Origin: Patiriisocius sp047731265 | GTDB lineage: Bacteria; Bacteroidota; Bacteroidia; Flavobacteriales; Flavobacteriaceae | Length of the DNA: 64,000 nucleotides | Assembly: GCF_047731265.1 (NCBI RefSeq) | Contig: NZ_CP159835.1 | Location: 2,604,001 to 2,668,000 of the forward strand | Direction: 5' to 3' | In this document: positions 26,186 through 35,162 of the stretch, in pieces | Numbering within the stretch: position 1 is the first letter of the stretch | Layout: every line of letters begins with the position of its first letter | Notes under the pieces: generated by a model | The model's database searches: none | Told to the model about the DNA's origin: nothing | The model's input: only the letters and a program-made list of their open reading frames with translations | Program-made: the position numbers and the translations under genes

Positions 26186-27679
26186 ATGAAAATAAAAAAA
26201 TATCACATATTAATTTTAACCGCTTTTCTTATGCTTAGCTGCGCTGAAAAGAAAGGTGTTTTAAATGTGGAAGTTTATGAAACTTCTGCAAGTGGTAACC
26301 AACTTACAAAAATTACCGAATTTTCAACTACTGAAAAGGCTATTGAGATAAAATTGTTGCCAGAAGATAAATATCAAACCATTACAGGGTTTGGAGGTTC
26401 ATTTACAGAAGCCTCAGCATCCTTATTAAATAGAGTAAGTAAAACGAATAGACAGAAAATACTAGATGCTTATTTTAGTGAAGCTGGTGCAAACTATTCG
26501 TTAACAAGAACCCATATGAATTCTTGTGATTTTTCATTAAGTCATTATTCATACGCGCCTGTTGATGGTGATAAGGACTTGAAAAACTTCAGTATTGCTG
26601 AAGATATAGACGATTTAATTCCTATGATAAAAGATGCGATGGCGACTTCTACTGCTGGGTTTAAAATTATAAGCTCACCTTGGACTGCTCCTCCTTGGAT
26701 GAAAGATAATAAGGATTGGCGTGGCGGTAAGTTATTGCCAGAATATTATGATACTTGGGCTTTATTCTTTTCAAAATATAGAACAGCTTACAAAAGGGAA
26801 GGGATTGATATTTGGGGCTTTACTGTTGAAAATGAACCTGTGGGGAATGATGGCAATTGGGAGAGTATGCATTACACGCCGGAGGAAATGACCAATTTTG
26901 TGCAACATTATTTAGGCCCTAAATTAGAAAAAGACGGCCATGATGTAAAAATTTTAGGGTTTGACCAAAACAGAGGTGAAGAGTTGAAAAAATGGGCGAG
27001 CGTTATGTATAAAGATGAAGCTTCTTCTAAATACTATGATGGTATGGCGATTCATTGGTATGGAAGTACCTATGATTATTTTCCTGAATCCTTACAATTT
27101 ACGCATAACAAAGCACCCAATAAATATCTTATTCAAACAGAAGCCTGTGTAGATTCAGAAACTCCAAAATGGAAAGACGATGCTTGGTATTGGGAAAAAG
27201 AAGCCACAGATTGGGGTTGGGACTGGGCACCAGAAAAAGATAAATACTTGCATCCAAAATATGCGCCCGTTAACAGATATGCAAGAGATATAATTGGATG
27301 TCTAAATAACTGGGTAGATGGCTGGGTAGATTGGAATATGGTACTAGATAAGCAAGGGGGCCCAAACTGGTTTAAAAACTGGTGTGTTGCGCCTGTACTA
27401 GTTGATCCAGAAAAAGACGAAGTGTATTTTACACCGCTTTATTACACAATGTCACATTTTAGTAAGTATATAAGACCCGGAGCCATAGTAATTGGCATTG
27501 AAAACCCCGATAAAGATTTAATGGCTACCGCAGCTAAAAACCCTGATGGATCTATAGCCATAGTTGTATTTAACGAACAAACAGAAATAAAAAACGTAAC
27601 CCTAACTTTAAATAATAAGAGTATTAGCATATCCATAAGCGGACAAGCAATTCAGACCATTATAGTTCCGCAATCATAA
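26186..27679 (+). CDS. GH30 beta-glucosidase/beta-1,6-glucanase, lipoprotein
   Basis: A 497-residue lipoprotein (LMLSCAEK lipobox). It shows the GH30 hallmarks: FGGSFTEASA at the start of the barrel, SSPWTAPPWMKDN, acid/base Glu217 in TVENEPVGND, and nucleophile Glu319 in LIQTEACVD. The C-terminal beta-sandwich typical of GH30_1/GH30_3 follows (AIVVFNEQTE). In laminarin loci, GH30 enzymes remove beta-1,6-linked glucose branches or act as exo-beta-glucosidases, freeing the beta-1,3 backbone for GH17. It lies between the GH17 lipoprotein and the transporter, which supports that role. The subfamily cannot be fixed without alignment. Confidence 0.9.
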   Translation: MKIKKYHILILTAFLMLSCAEKKGVLNVEVYETSASGNQLTKITEFSTTEKAIEIKLLPEDKYQTITGFGGSFTEASASLLNRVSKTNRQKILDAYFSEAGANYSLTRTHMNSCDFSLSHYSYAPVDGDKDLKNFSIAEDIDDLIPMIKDAMATSTAGFKIISSPWTAPPWMKDNKDWRGGKLLPEYYDTWALFFSKYRTAYKREGIDIWGFTVENEPVGNDGNWESMHYTPEEMTNFVQHYLGPKLEKDGHDVKILGFDQNRGEELKKWASVMYKDEASSKYYDGMAIHWYGSTYDYFPESLQFTHNKAPNKYLIQTEACVDSETPKWKDDAWYWEKEATDWGWDWAPEKDKYLHPKYAPVNRYARDIIGCLNNWVDGWVDWNMVLDKQGGPNWFKNWCVAPVLVDPEKDEVYFTPLYYTMSHFSKYIRPGAIVIGIENPDKDLMATAAKNPDGSIAIVVFNEQTEIKNVTLTLNNKSISISISGQAIQTIIVPQS

Positions 27680-27713
27680 ACGAACAACCAACTAACTAAA
27701 AACAACAACCACT

Positions 27714-30080
27714 ATGTCTAATATCACCAAGAAAGTATCAATGGGTCAAAAAGTGGCTTTTGGTCTCGGGATGCTTGCCAATCAAATGTTTCCTGCTGCC
27801 TTGGGTATTTTTGCGGTTGTCTTAGTACAAAATTATGGTTTTTCAACTTTGTTGTGGGGGGTTTTATTTTTTCTTCCGCGTATTTTTGATGCTTTTACAG
27901 ATCCAATTATGGGTTTCATTTCAGATAACACCAGATCTGTTTGGGGTAGGCGCAGACAGTATGTGCTTTTAGGAGCGATTATTATGGGAATTGCCTTTGC
28001 GCTTATGTGGCAAATGTATGTAGCAGATGGTTTAAGTTATAATTTTACTTATTTTTTGATATGGTCTTTAGTCTTTTATTTGGGGCTTACTATTTTTTCG
28101 GTGCCTTACGTAGCGATGGGTTATGAGATGAGTGATGACTTTCATGAACGTACAAATATTATGGCAATTGCGCAGTCCATCGGTCAATGGGCTTGGGTTA
28201 TTGCTCCCTGGTTTTGGGTGGTAATGTATGATGATAGTTGGTTTGGGACTACTACAGATACAACTAGAACTCTAGGTATTTGGGTTGCTGTTGTTTGTGC
28301 TCTTTTAGCAATGGTACCTGCTCTTTTTATAAAGAGTAAATCAACTAAAGATGATAAAAGTTTGACGCCTTTAACATTAAAAACAATTGGAGGAAGTTTA
28401 ATACAAATCAAAGACAATTTTATAGAAGCTTTTAAAATTTCAGCCTTTAGAAAATTATGTTTTTCAACTTTTTTAATCTTCAATGCTTTTAATGTAGTTG
28501 CTAGCTTTTCATTTTTTATTGTGGTCTACTACTTATTTAATGGTGATACAGCAGCAGCAGGTCTTTGGCCAACACTACTAGGTAGTATTGGTGCCTTAGC
28601 AACTACTTTTTTAGTAATACCTATTGTGGCTAAGATGTCTAAAACAATGGGAAAAAAGAAAGCCTTTATGGTGTCTCAAGGAATTTCGGTTTTAGGATAC
28701 ATCATGCTTTGGTTCTTATTCATTCCTGGCAAACCATATATGTTTTTATTTGCACTGCCTTTTTTTTCTTTTGGGATTGGAGGTTTGTTCACCATAATGA
28801 TGTCTATGACTTCAGACATTATAGATATTGATGAATTGAATACAGGAAAACGAAGAGAAGGTGTTTTTGGAGCAATTTATTGGTGGATGGTAAAGTTTGG
28901 TTTTGCATTTGCAGGATTGGCAACAGGTGCTATTATGGCATTAGTAGGGTTTGTTCCAGATACGGTAAACTCTGAAGAATCCATTACAGGAATACGATTT
29001 TTTTATTCGGGTTTACCAATATTTGGTACACTTTGTGCTATGTGGATTATGCGTAGTTATGACCATAACGAAGAAAAAGCGCTTAAAATAAGTGCTCAAT
29101 TGGCAAAACGTAAAACTGAAAAAAAATCAAAAGAAATATCTTCAGCATATGGCGCTGGTAACTTAGTAGGAATAAACGGTAATATAAAGTTAGGAAAGTA
29201 TTCTGAAATTGATTTTAGCAATAAAGACGCTAAACATATAGAATCGTTATTTTCAACAGGTTTAAAACTTGGCATCAACGGCTTGTGTTTTAGCCCTTAT
29301 ATTGAAGGTCAAGGTGCAGGAGATATATTAACAGCAACACAAATTCGCCGTCGTATGGAAATCATTTCGCCTTATACAAAATGGGTGCGATCATTCTCTT
29401 GTACCGAAGGAAACGAACTCATTCCTGAAATAGCGCACAATAACAACAAAAAATCGATGGTTGGTGCTTGGATTAGTAACGACAAAGAACGAAATGAAAA
29501 AGAAATTGAAGCTTTAATAAAGTTGGCAAAAGCAGGTTTTGTTGATATTGCTGCAGTTGGTAATGAAGTGCTTTTACGGGGTGACCTAGTTGAAGAAGAA
29601 CTAATTTCTTACATCAATAGGGTTAAAGCTGCATTATCTGGTTTAAACATTCCTGTTGGTTACGTTGATACTTATTACGAATACTATAACAGGCCAAACC
29701 TAGTAGATGCGACTGACGTTATTTTAGCAAACTGTTATCCGTTTTGGGAAAGTTTCGCAATAGAAGATTCACTTACGCATTTACGACAAATGCACGCTAT
29801 TGTGCAAAAAGTAGCAAAAGGCAAAAAAATTATTATTGCAGAAACGGGTTGGCCAAGTCAGGGAGAATCAATAGGAGAGGCATATCCAACAAAATTAAAT
29901 GCCATGAAGTACTTTATCCAGACCCAAGAATGGGCAAAAACGGAAGGTGTTGAAATGTTCCATTTCTCTTCTTTTGATGAATCATGGAAAGTTAGAGTTG
30001 AAGGAGAGTTAGGTGCACGTTGGGGAATATGGGATAAAGATGAAAAAATTAAATACTCAATTGAATTAAATAAAAAGTAA
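27714..30080 (+). CDS. GPH/MFS sugar symporter fused to a C-terminal GH17 domain
   Basis: A 788-residue fusion. Residues 1 to about 460 form a twelve-helix glycoside-pentoside-hexuronide:cation symporter, with RIFDAFTDPIMGFISDNT after helix 2 and GIGGLFTIMMSMTSDIIDID later. A Lys-rich linker (about 465-500) leads to a complete GH17 barrel (about 505-785) with acid/base Glu618 (AAVGNEVLL) and nucleophile Glu710 (IAETGWPS). GPH carriers have cytoplasmic termini, so the GH17 domain should face the cytoplasm and meet oligosaccharides as they leave the carrier. There is no stop or frameshift at the junction. The GH17 part is closely similar to the protein of the next gene. Confidence 0.9.
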   Translation: MSNITKKVSMGQKVAFGLGMLANQMFPAALGIFAVVLVQNYGFSTLLWGVLFFLPRIFDAFTDPIMGFISDNTRSVWGRRRQYVLLGAIIMGIAFALMWQMYVADGLSYNFTYFLIWSLVFYLGLTIFSVPYVAMGYEMSDDFHERTNIMAIAQSIGQWAWVIAPWFWVVMYDDSWFGTTTDTTRTLGIWVAVVCALLAMVPALFIKSKSTKDDKSLTPLTLKTIGGSLIQIKDNFIEAFKISAFRKLCFSTFLIFNAFNVVASFSFFIVVYYLFNGDTAAAGLWPTLLGSIGALATTFLVIPIVAKMSKTMGKKKAFMVSQGISVLGYIMLWFLFIPGKPYMFLFALPFFSFGIGGLFTIMMSMTSDIIDIDELNTGKRREGVFGAIYWWMVKFGFAFAGLATGAIMALVGFVPDTVNSEESITGIRFFYSGLPIFGTLCAMWIMRSYDHNEEKALKISAQLAKRKTEKKSKEISSAYGAGNLVGINGNIKLGKYSEIDFSNKDAKHIESLFSTGLKLGINGLCFSPYIEGQGAGDILTATQIRRRMEIISPYTKWVRSFSCTEGNELIPEIAHNNNKKSMVGAWISNDKERNEKEIEALIKLAKAGFVDIAAVGNEVLLRGDLVEEELISYINRVKAALSGLNIPVGYVDTYYEYYNRPNLVDATDVILANCYPFWESFAIEDSLTHLRQMHAIVQKVAKGKKIIIAETGWPSQGESIGEAYPTKLNAMKYFIQTQEWAKTEGVEMFHFSSFDESWKVRVEGELGARWGIWDKDEKIKYSIELNKK

Positions 30081-30112
30081 TTATAAATAAGTTAACCCAA
30101 AAAAAATAAACT

Positions 30113-31048
30113 ATGTCATACAGAGAAGGAGATCGGTTTTCGGTGCAAGAACAAAGCAAATTAAGTGATAACGAAGGAGTAGACTTTAGTGGATACACAG
30201 GGGGAGATTTTAGTAAATGTTCTTTATCAGAATTAAAAGCTTTATGGCGCAAATCATTGAAAAATGGGATGCACGGTTTATGCTTTAGTATGTATGAGGA
30301 TGGCCAAAAACCTGGCGATACGATAACAGAAGAGCAGGTAAATAGACGTATGCAAATTATTAAGCCTTATACAAAATGGGTGCGTTCTTTTTCTTGTATA
30401 GAAGGCAACGAGCACATTCCAAGAATAGCTAAAAAGCACGGTCTTAAAACCCTAGTAGGTGCGTGGTTAAGCAATAATAAAGAAGACAACGAAAAGGAAA
30501 TAGCGGCTTTAATAAAACTAGGCAAAGAAGGCTTAGTAGATATTGCTGCAGTAGGGAATGAAGTGCTCTATAGAAACGATTTAACCTTAGACGAATTGTT
30601 AGGATATATATGGCGAGTAAAAGAAGCATTACCAGGAATCCCAGTGGGTTATGTAGATGCTTATTATGAGTTTTCTAGACATCCACAATTAGTAGATGCC
30701 TCAGATGTTATATTAGCTAATTGCTACCCTTATTGGGAAGGTTGTGATATTGACCACTCCCTAAATCATATGCAAGCTATGTTTGGTCAGGCTTCGAGTG
30801 CCGCACAAGGTAAAAAAGTAATTATTACAGAAACAGGCTGGCCAAGTGAAGGAACCAATTTACGTGGTGCTTTTCCATCAAGTGAAAACGCCATGAAGTA
30901 TTTTATAAACACCCAATTATGGGCAGCAAAGGATAATATTGAAACGTTTTATTTCTCATCCTTTGATGAATCATGGAAAATAGGAGATGAAGGCGATGTA
31001 GGCGCTTATTGGGGACTGTGGAATAAAGATGAAAAAGTCAAGTTTTAA
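30113..31048 (+). CDS. Cytoplasmic GH17 glucanase, paralogue of the transporter-fused domain
   Basis: A 311-residue GH17 protein without a signal peptide. The acid/base is Glu150 (AAVGNEVLYR) and the nucleophile Glu240 (IITETGWPSEG). It aligns along its whole length with the GH17 domain of the preceding transporter fusion, sharing PYTKWVRSFSC, DVILANCYP and FYFSSFDESWK-like blocks, so one arose from the other by duplication. The first 25 residues are hydrophilic and differ from the fusion. It starts 32 bases after the fusion gene. It probably shortens imported beta-1,3-oligosaccharides beside the phosphorylase. Whether it is hydrolytic or transglycosylating cannot be read from sequence. Confidence 0.88.
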   Translation: MSYREGDRFSVQEQSKLSDNEGVDFSGYTGGDFSKCSLSELKALWRKSLKNGMHGLCFSMYEDGQKPGDTITEEQVNRRMQIIKPYTKWVRSFSCIEGNEHIPRIAKKHGLKTLVGAWLSNNKEDNEKEIAALIKLGKEGLVDIAAVGNEVLYRNDLTLDELLGYIWRVKEALPGIPVGYVDAYYEFSRHPQLVDASDVILANCYPYWEGCDIDHSLNHMQAMFGQASSAAQGKKVIITETGWPSEGTNLRGAFPSSENAMKYFINTQLWAAKDNIETFYFSSFDESWKIGDEGDVGAYWGLWNKDEKVKF

Positions 31049-31108
31049 GCATAAACTTACATTAATTATAAATACACAAAAAAGTAAGTTTGAGCAAAAT
31101 TTGAATCT

Positions 31109-32059
31109 ATGAAAAACTATACAGATGTATTAAAGATACAGGCTGGAAAGGCGATATGCTATTCTGGTTTTAGAGAAGGGCAGCAACCTGGAGGAGAAGT
31201 ACCAAGCTATGACCAGATAAAGGAAGATTTATTAATTCTTCAAGGAAACTGGAAATACCTTCGGCTTTATGATTGTGATCAACACGCTGATACCGTCTTA
31301 GAGGTGATACAAAAAGAAAACCTAGATTTCAAAATAATGCTAGGCGCATATATTATTGCTGAAATGAATAACCATGGCTGTCCTTGGGGAGGAAGTAATT
31401 TTTCTGATATTGAACTTATTCAGAACAAAGCTCGAAACGCAGAAAGGATTGATAAATTAATTGATTTGGCAAATGCATTTCCAGATATTATTTGTTCATT
31501 ATCTGCTGGAAATGAAGCCTGTGTAGATTGGACAGATCATTATGTACCCGTAGAGAGCGTTGTTAACTATGTAAAACATATTAAAGCAAACGCAAAACAA
31601 CCTGTAACTTTTTGCGAAAACTACTTACCTTGGCTTAGTAATCTTAAACCATTAGTTGAAGCTGTTGACTTTATATCCATCCATACCTATCCTGTTTGGG
31701 AATATAAAAATATACACGAAGCTTTAGAATACACAAAGCAAAATTATTACGGCGTAGCAGATATGTACCCAGATAAATTAGTTGTTATTACAGAAGCAGG
31801 TTGGGCAACAAACTCTAACGGAATAGGTATAGAGGCACATAACGTAAGTGAAGAATTGCAAGAAATTTATTATAACGATTTGATAAATTGGTGTGAAGAA
31901 GATGATATATTAACCTTTGTTTTTTCTGCTTTTGACGAACCGTGGAAAGGTTCACCAGAACCCTTAGAACCTGAAAAACATTGGGGGCTTTTTAAAGTAG
32001 ATAGAACGCCAAAGGTAGTCATGGAATCATTGATTTTTAACGAAAAAGTAACCATATAA
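31109..32059 (+). CDS. Cytoplasmic GH17-family glucanase, second type
   Basis: A 316-residue GH17 protein without a signal peptide. The acid/base is Glu136 (SLSAGNEACVDW) and the nucleophile Glu229 (VITEAGWATNS). DFISIHTYPVWE and FSAFDEPWKGS complete the barrel. It is closer in motif detail to the lipoprotein GH17 at 24867 (HTYP, GWAT, DEPWK) than to the transporter-fused copy, so it may have a different chain-length preference. It follows a 60-base gap containing an 8-bp inverted repeat (31053-31060 / 31084-31091) and lies 9 bases before pfkA. That spacing ties the glucan genes directly to glycolysis. Confidence 0.87.
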   Translation: MKNYTDVLKIQAGKAICYSGFREGQQPGGEVPSYDQIKEDLLILQGNWKYLRLYDCDQHADTVLEVIQKENLDFKIMLGAYIIAEMNNHGCPWGGSNFSDIELIQNKARNAERIDKLIDLANAFPDIICSLSAGNEACVDWTDHYVPVESVVNYVKHIKANAKQPVTFCENYLPWLSNLKPLVEAVDFISIHTYPVWEYKNIHEALEYTKQNYYGVADMYPDKLVVITEAGWATNSNGIGIEAHNVSEELQEIYYNDLINWCEEDDILTFVFSAFDEPWKGSPEPLEPEKHWGLFKVDRTPKVVMESLIFNEKVTI

Positions 32060-32068
32060 TTAACCTTA

Positions 32069-33055
32069 ATGAAATCTAAACTTAAAAAAATAGCTGTTTT
32101 AACCAGCGGTGGCGATGCGCCTGGAATGAATGCAGCTATTCGGGCTGTAGTTCGTTCGTGTGCATACCATAATGTCGAGTGCGTAGGGGTCTATAGAGGG
32201 TACGAAGGTCTTATAGAAGGCGATTTTGAAATATTAGATGCACGTTCTGTAAAGAATATCATTAATAGAGGAGGTACTTTCTTAAAGTCTGCCAGGTCTA
32301 AGGAGTTTATGACTAAAGAAGGAAGACAAAAAGCGTATGATCATTTAATACGAGAAGAGATTGATGCACTCGTTACCATTGGTGGTGATGGTACATTCAG
32401 AGGAGCTATCGTTTTTAACGAAGAATTTGATTTTCCTATCGTCGGGATTCCTGGCACCATAGACAATGATATAAATGGAACCGATTTTACTATTGGATAT
32501 GATACCGCCTTAAACACGGTTGTGGAGGCGATAGATAAAATTAGAGATACAGCGAATTCTCACAACCGTTTGTTTCTTATTGAAGTAATGGGAAGAGATG
32601 CAGGAGATATTGCATTAAATGCGGGAATTGGAGCTGGGGCTGAAGAAATTTTAATCCCAGAACAAGACTTAGGAAGAGATCGTTTGGTCGAATCTTTAAA
32701 GCGAAGTAAAAAATCAGGAAAGTCTTCTAGCATTGTAGTTGTTTCTGAAGGAGGTCAAATAGGCAAAAACATTATGGGATTGGCAGATTATATTCGTCAA
32801 AATTTAACCGAATATGAATGCAAAGTAACTGTTCTTGGTCATATCCAAAGAGGCGGAGCTCCTAGCTGTTTTGATCGAGTATTGGCTAGCAGGCTTGGTG
32901 TTGGGGCTATAGATGCATTATTAAGCGGAGAAAAAGATATTATGATTGGAGTAATACATAATAAAGTTACCTCAGTTCCTTTTAAAAAATCACTAGAAGG
33001 AAGCAATAAGATTGATCAAAGTTTAATCCGTGTTGCAGATATAATTTCAATTTAA
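32069..33055 (+). CDS. pfkA: ATP-dependent 6-phosphofructokinase
   Basis: A 328-residue enzyme that phosphorylates fructose 6-phosphate. The N-terminal SGGDAPGMNAAIRAVVR binds ATP. GGDGTFRGA and GIPGTIDNDI (with the catalytic Asp of the TIDND motif) are followed by IEVMGRDAGDIAL and LGHIQRGGAPS, all standard for group I bacterial PfkA. Gly at the residue after GGDG (GGDGT) indicates ATP use, not pyrophosphate. It starts 9 bases after a GH17 gene and is followed by gap, so glucan breakdown and upper glycolysis are probably co-transcribed. Confidence 0.97.
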   Translation: MKSKLKKIAVLTSGGDAPGMNAAIRAVVRSCAYHNVECVGVYRGYEGLIEGDFEILDARSVKNIINRGGTFLKSARSKEFMTKEGRQKAYDHLIREEIDALVTIGGDGTFRGAIVFNEEFDFPIVGIPGTIDNDINGTDFTIGYDTALNTVVEAIDKIRDTANSHNRLFLIEVMGRDAGDIALNAGIGAGAEEILIPEQDLGRDRLVESLKRSKKSGKSSSIVVVSEGGQIGKNIMGLADYIRQNLTEYECKVTVLGHIQRGGAPSCFDRVLASRLGVGAIDALLSGEKDIMIGVIHNKVTSVPFKKSLEGSNKIDQSLIRVADIISI

Positions 33056-33094
33056 AATAAAACAAAATAAAATAAAGTGGAAATTCCACATTGA

Positions 33095-33122
33095 TAAAAA
33101 ATAAAAAATAAAAAATAAAAAA
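33095..33122. repeat. Four tandem TAAAAAA heptamers at the gap start
   Basis: Four perfect copies of TAAAAAA directly abut the gap ATG (33123) and occupy the ribosome-binding region. A short palindrome GTGGAAATTCCAC (33077-33089) lies just upstream. A-rich leaders favour translation in Bacteroidota, and a slippable heptamer array could vary expression. Confidence 0.75.
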
Positions 33123-34121
33123 ATGACGAAAATTGCAATAAATGGTTTTGGAAGAATTGGGCGAATCGCCTTCAGAGTTGCTTCACAAAACCCGGAAATA
33201 GAAATAGTAGCAGTTAATGATTTATTAGAAGTAGATCATTTAGCATACCTTTTAAAGTATGATTCTGTTCATGGGAGGTTTCCAGGAACTGTAAAGGTAG
33301 AAGGAGAACACTTAAATGTAAATGGAAAAACAGTCAGAGTTACTTCTGAAAGAAACCCTGAAAACTTAAAGTGGGATGAAGTAGAGGCTGAAATCGTTTT
33401 AGATTGTACAGGAATCTTTACAGATTTGGATAATGCGGACGCTCATATTAAAGCAGGTGCAAAAAAGGTAGTTATATCAGCTCCATCAAAAACAGCTCCT
33501 ATGTTTGTAATGGGTGTGAATCACAAGGACATTAAAGCGTCAGATACGATTGTGTCGAATGCTTCGTGTACTACAAACTGTTTAGCTCCATTAGCAAAAA
33601 TAATAGACGATAATTTCGGTATTGTAGAGGGTCTTATGACTACAATTCATGCTTTAACAGCAACGCAAGCAACGGTAGATCAACCTTCAAGAAAAAATTA
33701 CCGTCTTGGACGTAGTGGAGTTAATAATATCATACCTTCATCTACAGGAGCAGCAGTAGCCGTTACAAAAGTAATCCCAGCTTTAAAAGGAAAACTTACG
33801 GGTATGGCATTTAGAGTGCCTACAGTAGATGTTTCGGTAGTAGATTTAACAGTTCGGACAGAAAAACCAACAACTTTAGACGAAATTAAAGCGGTATTTA
33901 AAGAAGCTGCTTCAGGCGATTACAAAGGTGTTGTTTCATATACTGAGGATGCCGTAGTGTCTCAAGATTTTGTAAGTGATGCACACACGTGTAATTTTGA
34001 TGCAGAAGCAGGACTTGCGCTCAACAACAATTTCTTTAAACTAGTAGCTTGGTATGATAATGAATATGGTTATTCTGCAAAATTAATTGATCTTGCAATC
34101 CATATAGCATCTTTGAAGTAA
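33123..34121 (+). CDS. gap: Glyceraldehyde-3-phosphate dehydrogenase, type I
   Basis: A 332-residue enzyme of standard length. NGFGRIGRIAFR is the NAD-binding motif, SNASCTTNCLAP contains the catalytic Cys149, and GRSGVNNIIPSSTGAA is the phosphate-binding loop. WYDNEYGYSAKLIDL closes the protein. It oxidises glyceraldehyde 3-phosphate in glycolysis. It lies 67 bases behind pfkA, with an A-rich heptamer repeat before its ATG, and 78 bases ahead of a BadF-type kinase. Whether this is the organism's only gap copy cannot be told from the window. Confidence 0.97.
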   Translation: MTKIAINGFGRIGRIAFRVASQNPEIEIVAVNDLLEVDHLAYLLKYDSVHGRFPGTVKVEGEHLNVNGKTVRVTSERNPENLKWDEVEAEIVLDCTGIFTDLDNADAHIKAGAKKVVISAPSKTAPMFVMGVNHKDIKASDTIVSNASCTTNCLAPLAKIIDDNFGIVEGLMTTIHALTATQATVDQPSRKNYRLGRSGVNNIIPSSTGAAVAVTKVIPALKGKLTGMAFRVPTVDVSVVDLTVRTEKPTTLDEIKAVFKEAASGDYKGVVSYTEDAVVSQDFVSDAHTCNFDAEAGLALNNNFFKLVAWYDNEYGYSAKLIDLAIHIASLK

Positions 34122-34199
34122 AACAAATTACTTTGCTCTATTGGGTCTATTTAATTTGTATTCATTCGTAAATAACGGAAACATTAATAATAAAATACT

Positions 34200-35075
34200 A
34201 TGGTTTTAATAACAGATGGCGGCTCTACAAAGTGCGATTGGATTTTACTAAATCCTCTTGGTGAAGTTGTTATAAGAACGCGTTCATTGGGTTTAAATCC
34301 GGCAGTAGTGCTTGAGGAAGATCTTTTTGAACGCATCTCAACAAATGAGGACTTAAAGACTTATTTTACTGCTGTTAAAGAATTAGATTTTTATGGAGCG
34401 GGTTGTGGGACTAAAACACCCGTTTTACTCCTTAAAAGTGTTTTAGAAAGAATTTTTACAAATGCAAAAGTAACCGTTAACGAAGATACCGTTGCGGCGG
34501 TATATGCGGCTACTACAAAGCCCGGTATTGTTTGTATTTTAGGCACAGGGTCAAACAGTTCCTACTTTGACGGTAAAGAAATACATTCTTCCGTTGCTTC
34601 TTTAGGTTACAGCTTAATGGATGAAGCTAGTGGGAACTACTTTGGAAAACGCTTAATTAGAGATTATTTCTATAAAAAAATGCCTTCTATATTGGCGCTT
34701 GAGTTTAAACGCAGGTTTAATTTAGATCCTGATGATATCAAGCTTAATTTATATAAAAAATCAAATCCTAACATGTATTTGGCTTCTTTCGCTCAATTTA
34801 TATTTGATCCTTCTGAGAATAGACCCAATAACGCGGGAGAAATAAACGGTTATTTCTATAAATTAATAAGTGAAGGAATGCTTAAGTTTATTGAGTATCG
34901 CATATTATGTTACAAAGAAGCGCAGCGCGTACCAATTCATTTTATTGGTAGTATTGCTTATTTTAGTGAAGATATTATAAGAGATTGTATGAAACCTTAT
35001 AATCTTGAACTAGGAAATATTATTCGGCGCCCCATAGACGGACTTATTGAATATTATAGAAATAATAGACTTTAG
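34200..35075 (+). CDS. BadF/BadG/BcrA/BcrD-type sugar kinase (N-acetylglucosamine kinase-like)
   Basis: A 291-residue ASKHA-fold protein. ITDGGSTKCDW at the N-terminus is the phosphate-1 motif, EDTVAAVYAAT the connecting segment with a catalytic Asp, and CILGTGSNSSYF the phosphate-2 motif. In Bacteroidota such proteins are annotated as N-acetylglucosamine kinase or BadF ATPases. The setting, between gap and pgi downstream of glucan hydrolases, suggests it phosphorylates glucose or another hexose set free by the GH17/GH30 enzymes. The sugar cannot be deduced from motifs alone. No promoter match is clear in the 78-base gap before it. Confidence 0.8.
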   Translation: MVLITDGGSTKCDWILLNPLGEVVIRTRSLGLNPAVVLEEDLFERISTNEDLKTYFTAVKELDFYGAGCGTKTPVLLLKSVLERIFTNAKVTVNEDTVAAVYAATTKPGIVCILGTGSNSSYFDGKEIHSSVASLGYSLMDEASGNYFGKRLIRDYFYKKMPSILALEFKRRFNLDPDDIKLNLYKKSNPNMYLASFAQFIFDPSENRPNNAGEINGYFYKLISEGMLKFIEYRILCYKEAQRVPIHFIGSIAYFSEDIIRDCMKPYNLELGNIIRRPIDGLIEYYRNNRL

Positions 35076-35162
35076 CGTATAGAGCCTATCGTAATATTTT
35101 AGTAGTTCAAGAAGGGTTATTAAATCTTATAGTTTTACATTAAACGTTATCAATAAATTGCT

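Noticed and set aside
33077..33089. Palindrome GTGGAAATTCCAC as a separate operator
   Set aside because: Six-base arms in a low-complexity leader are weak evidence; mentioned only with the heptamer repeat.
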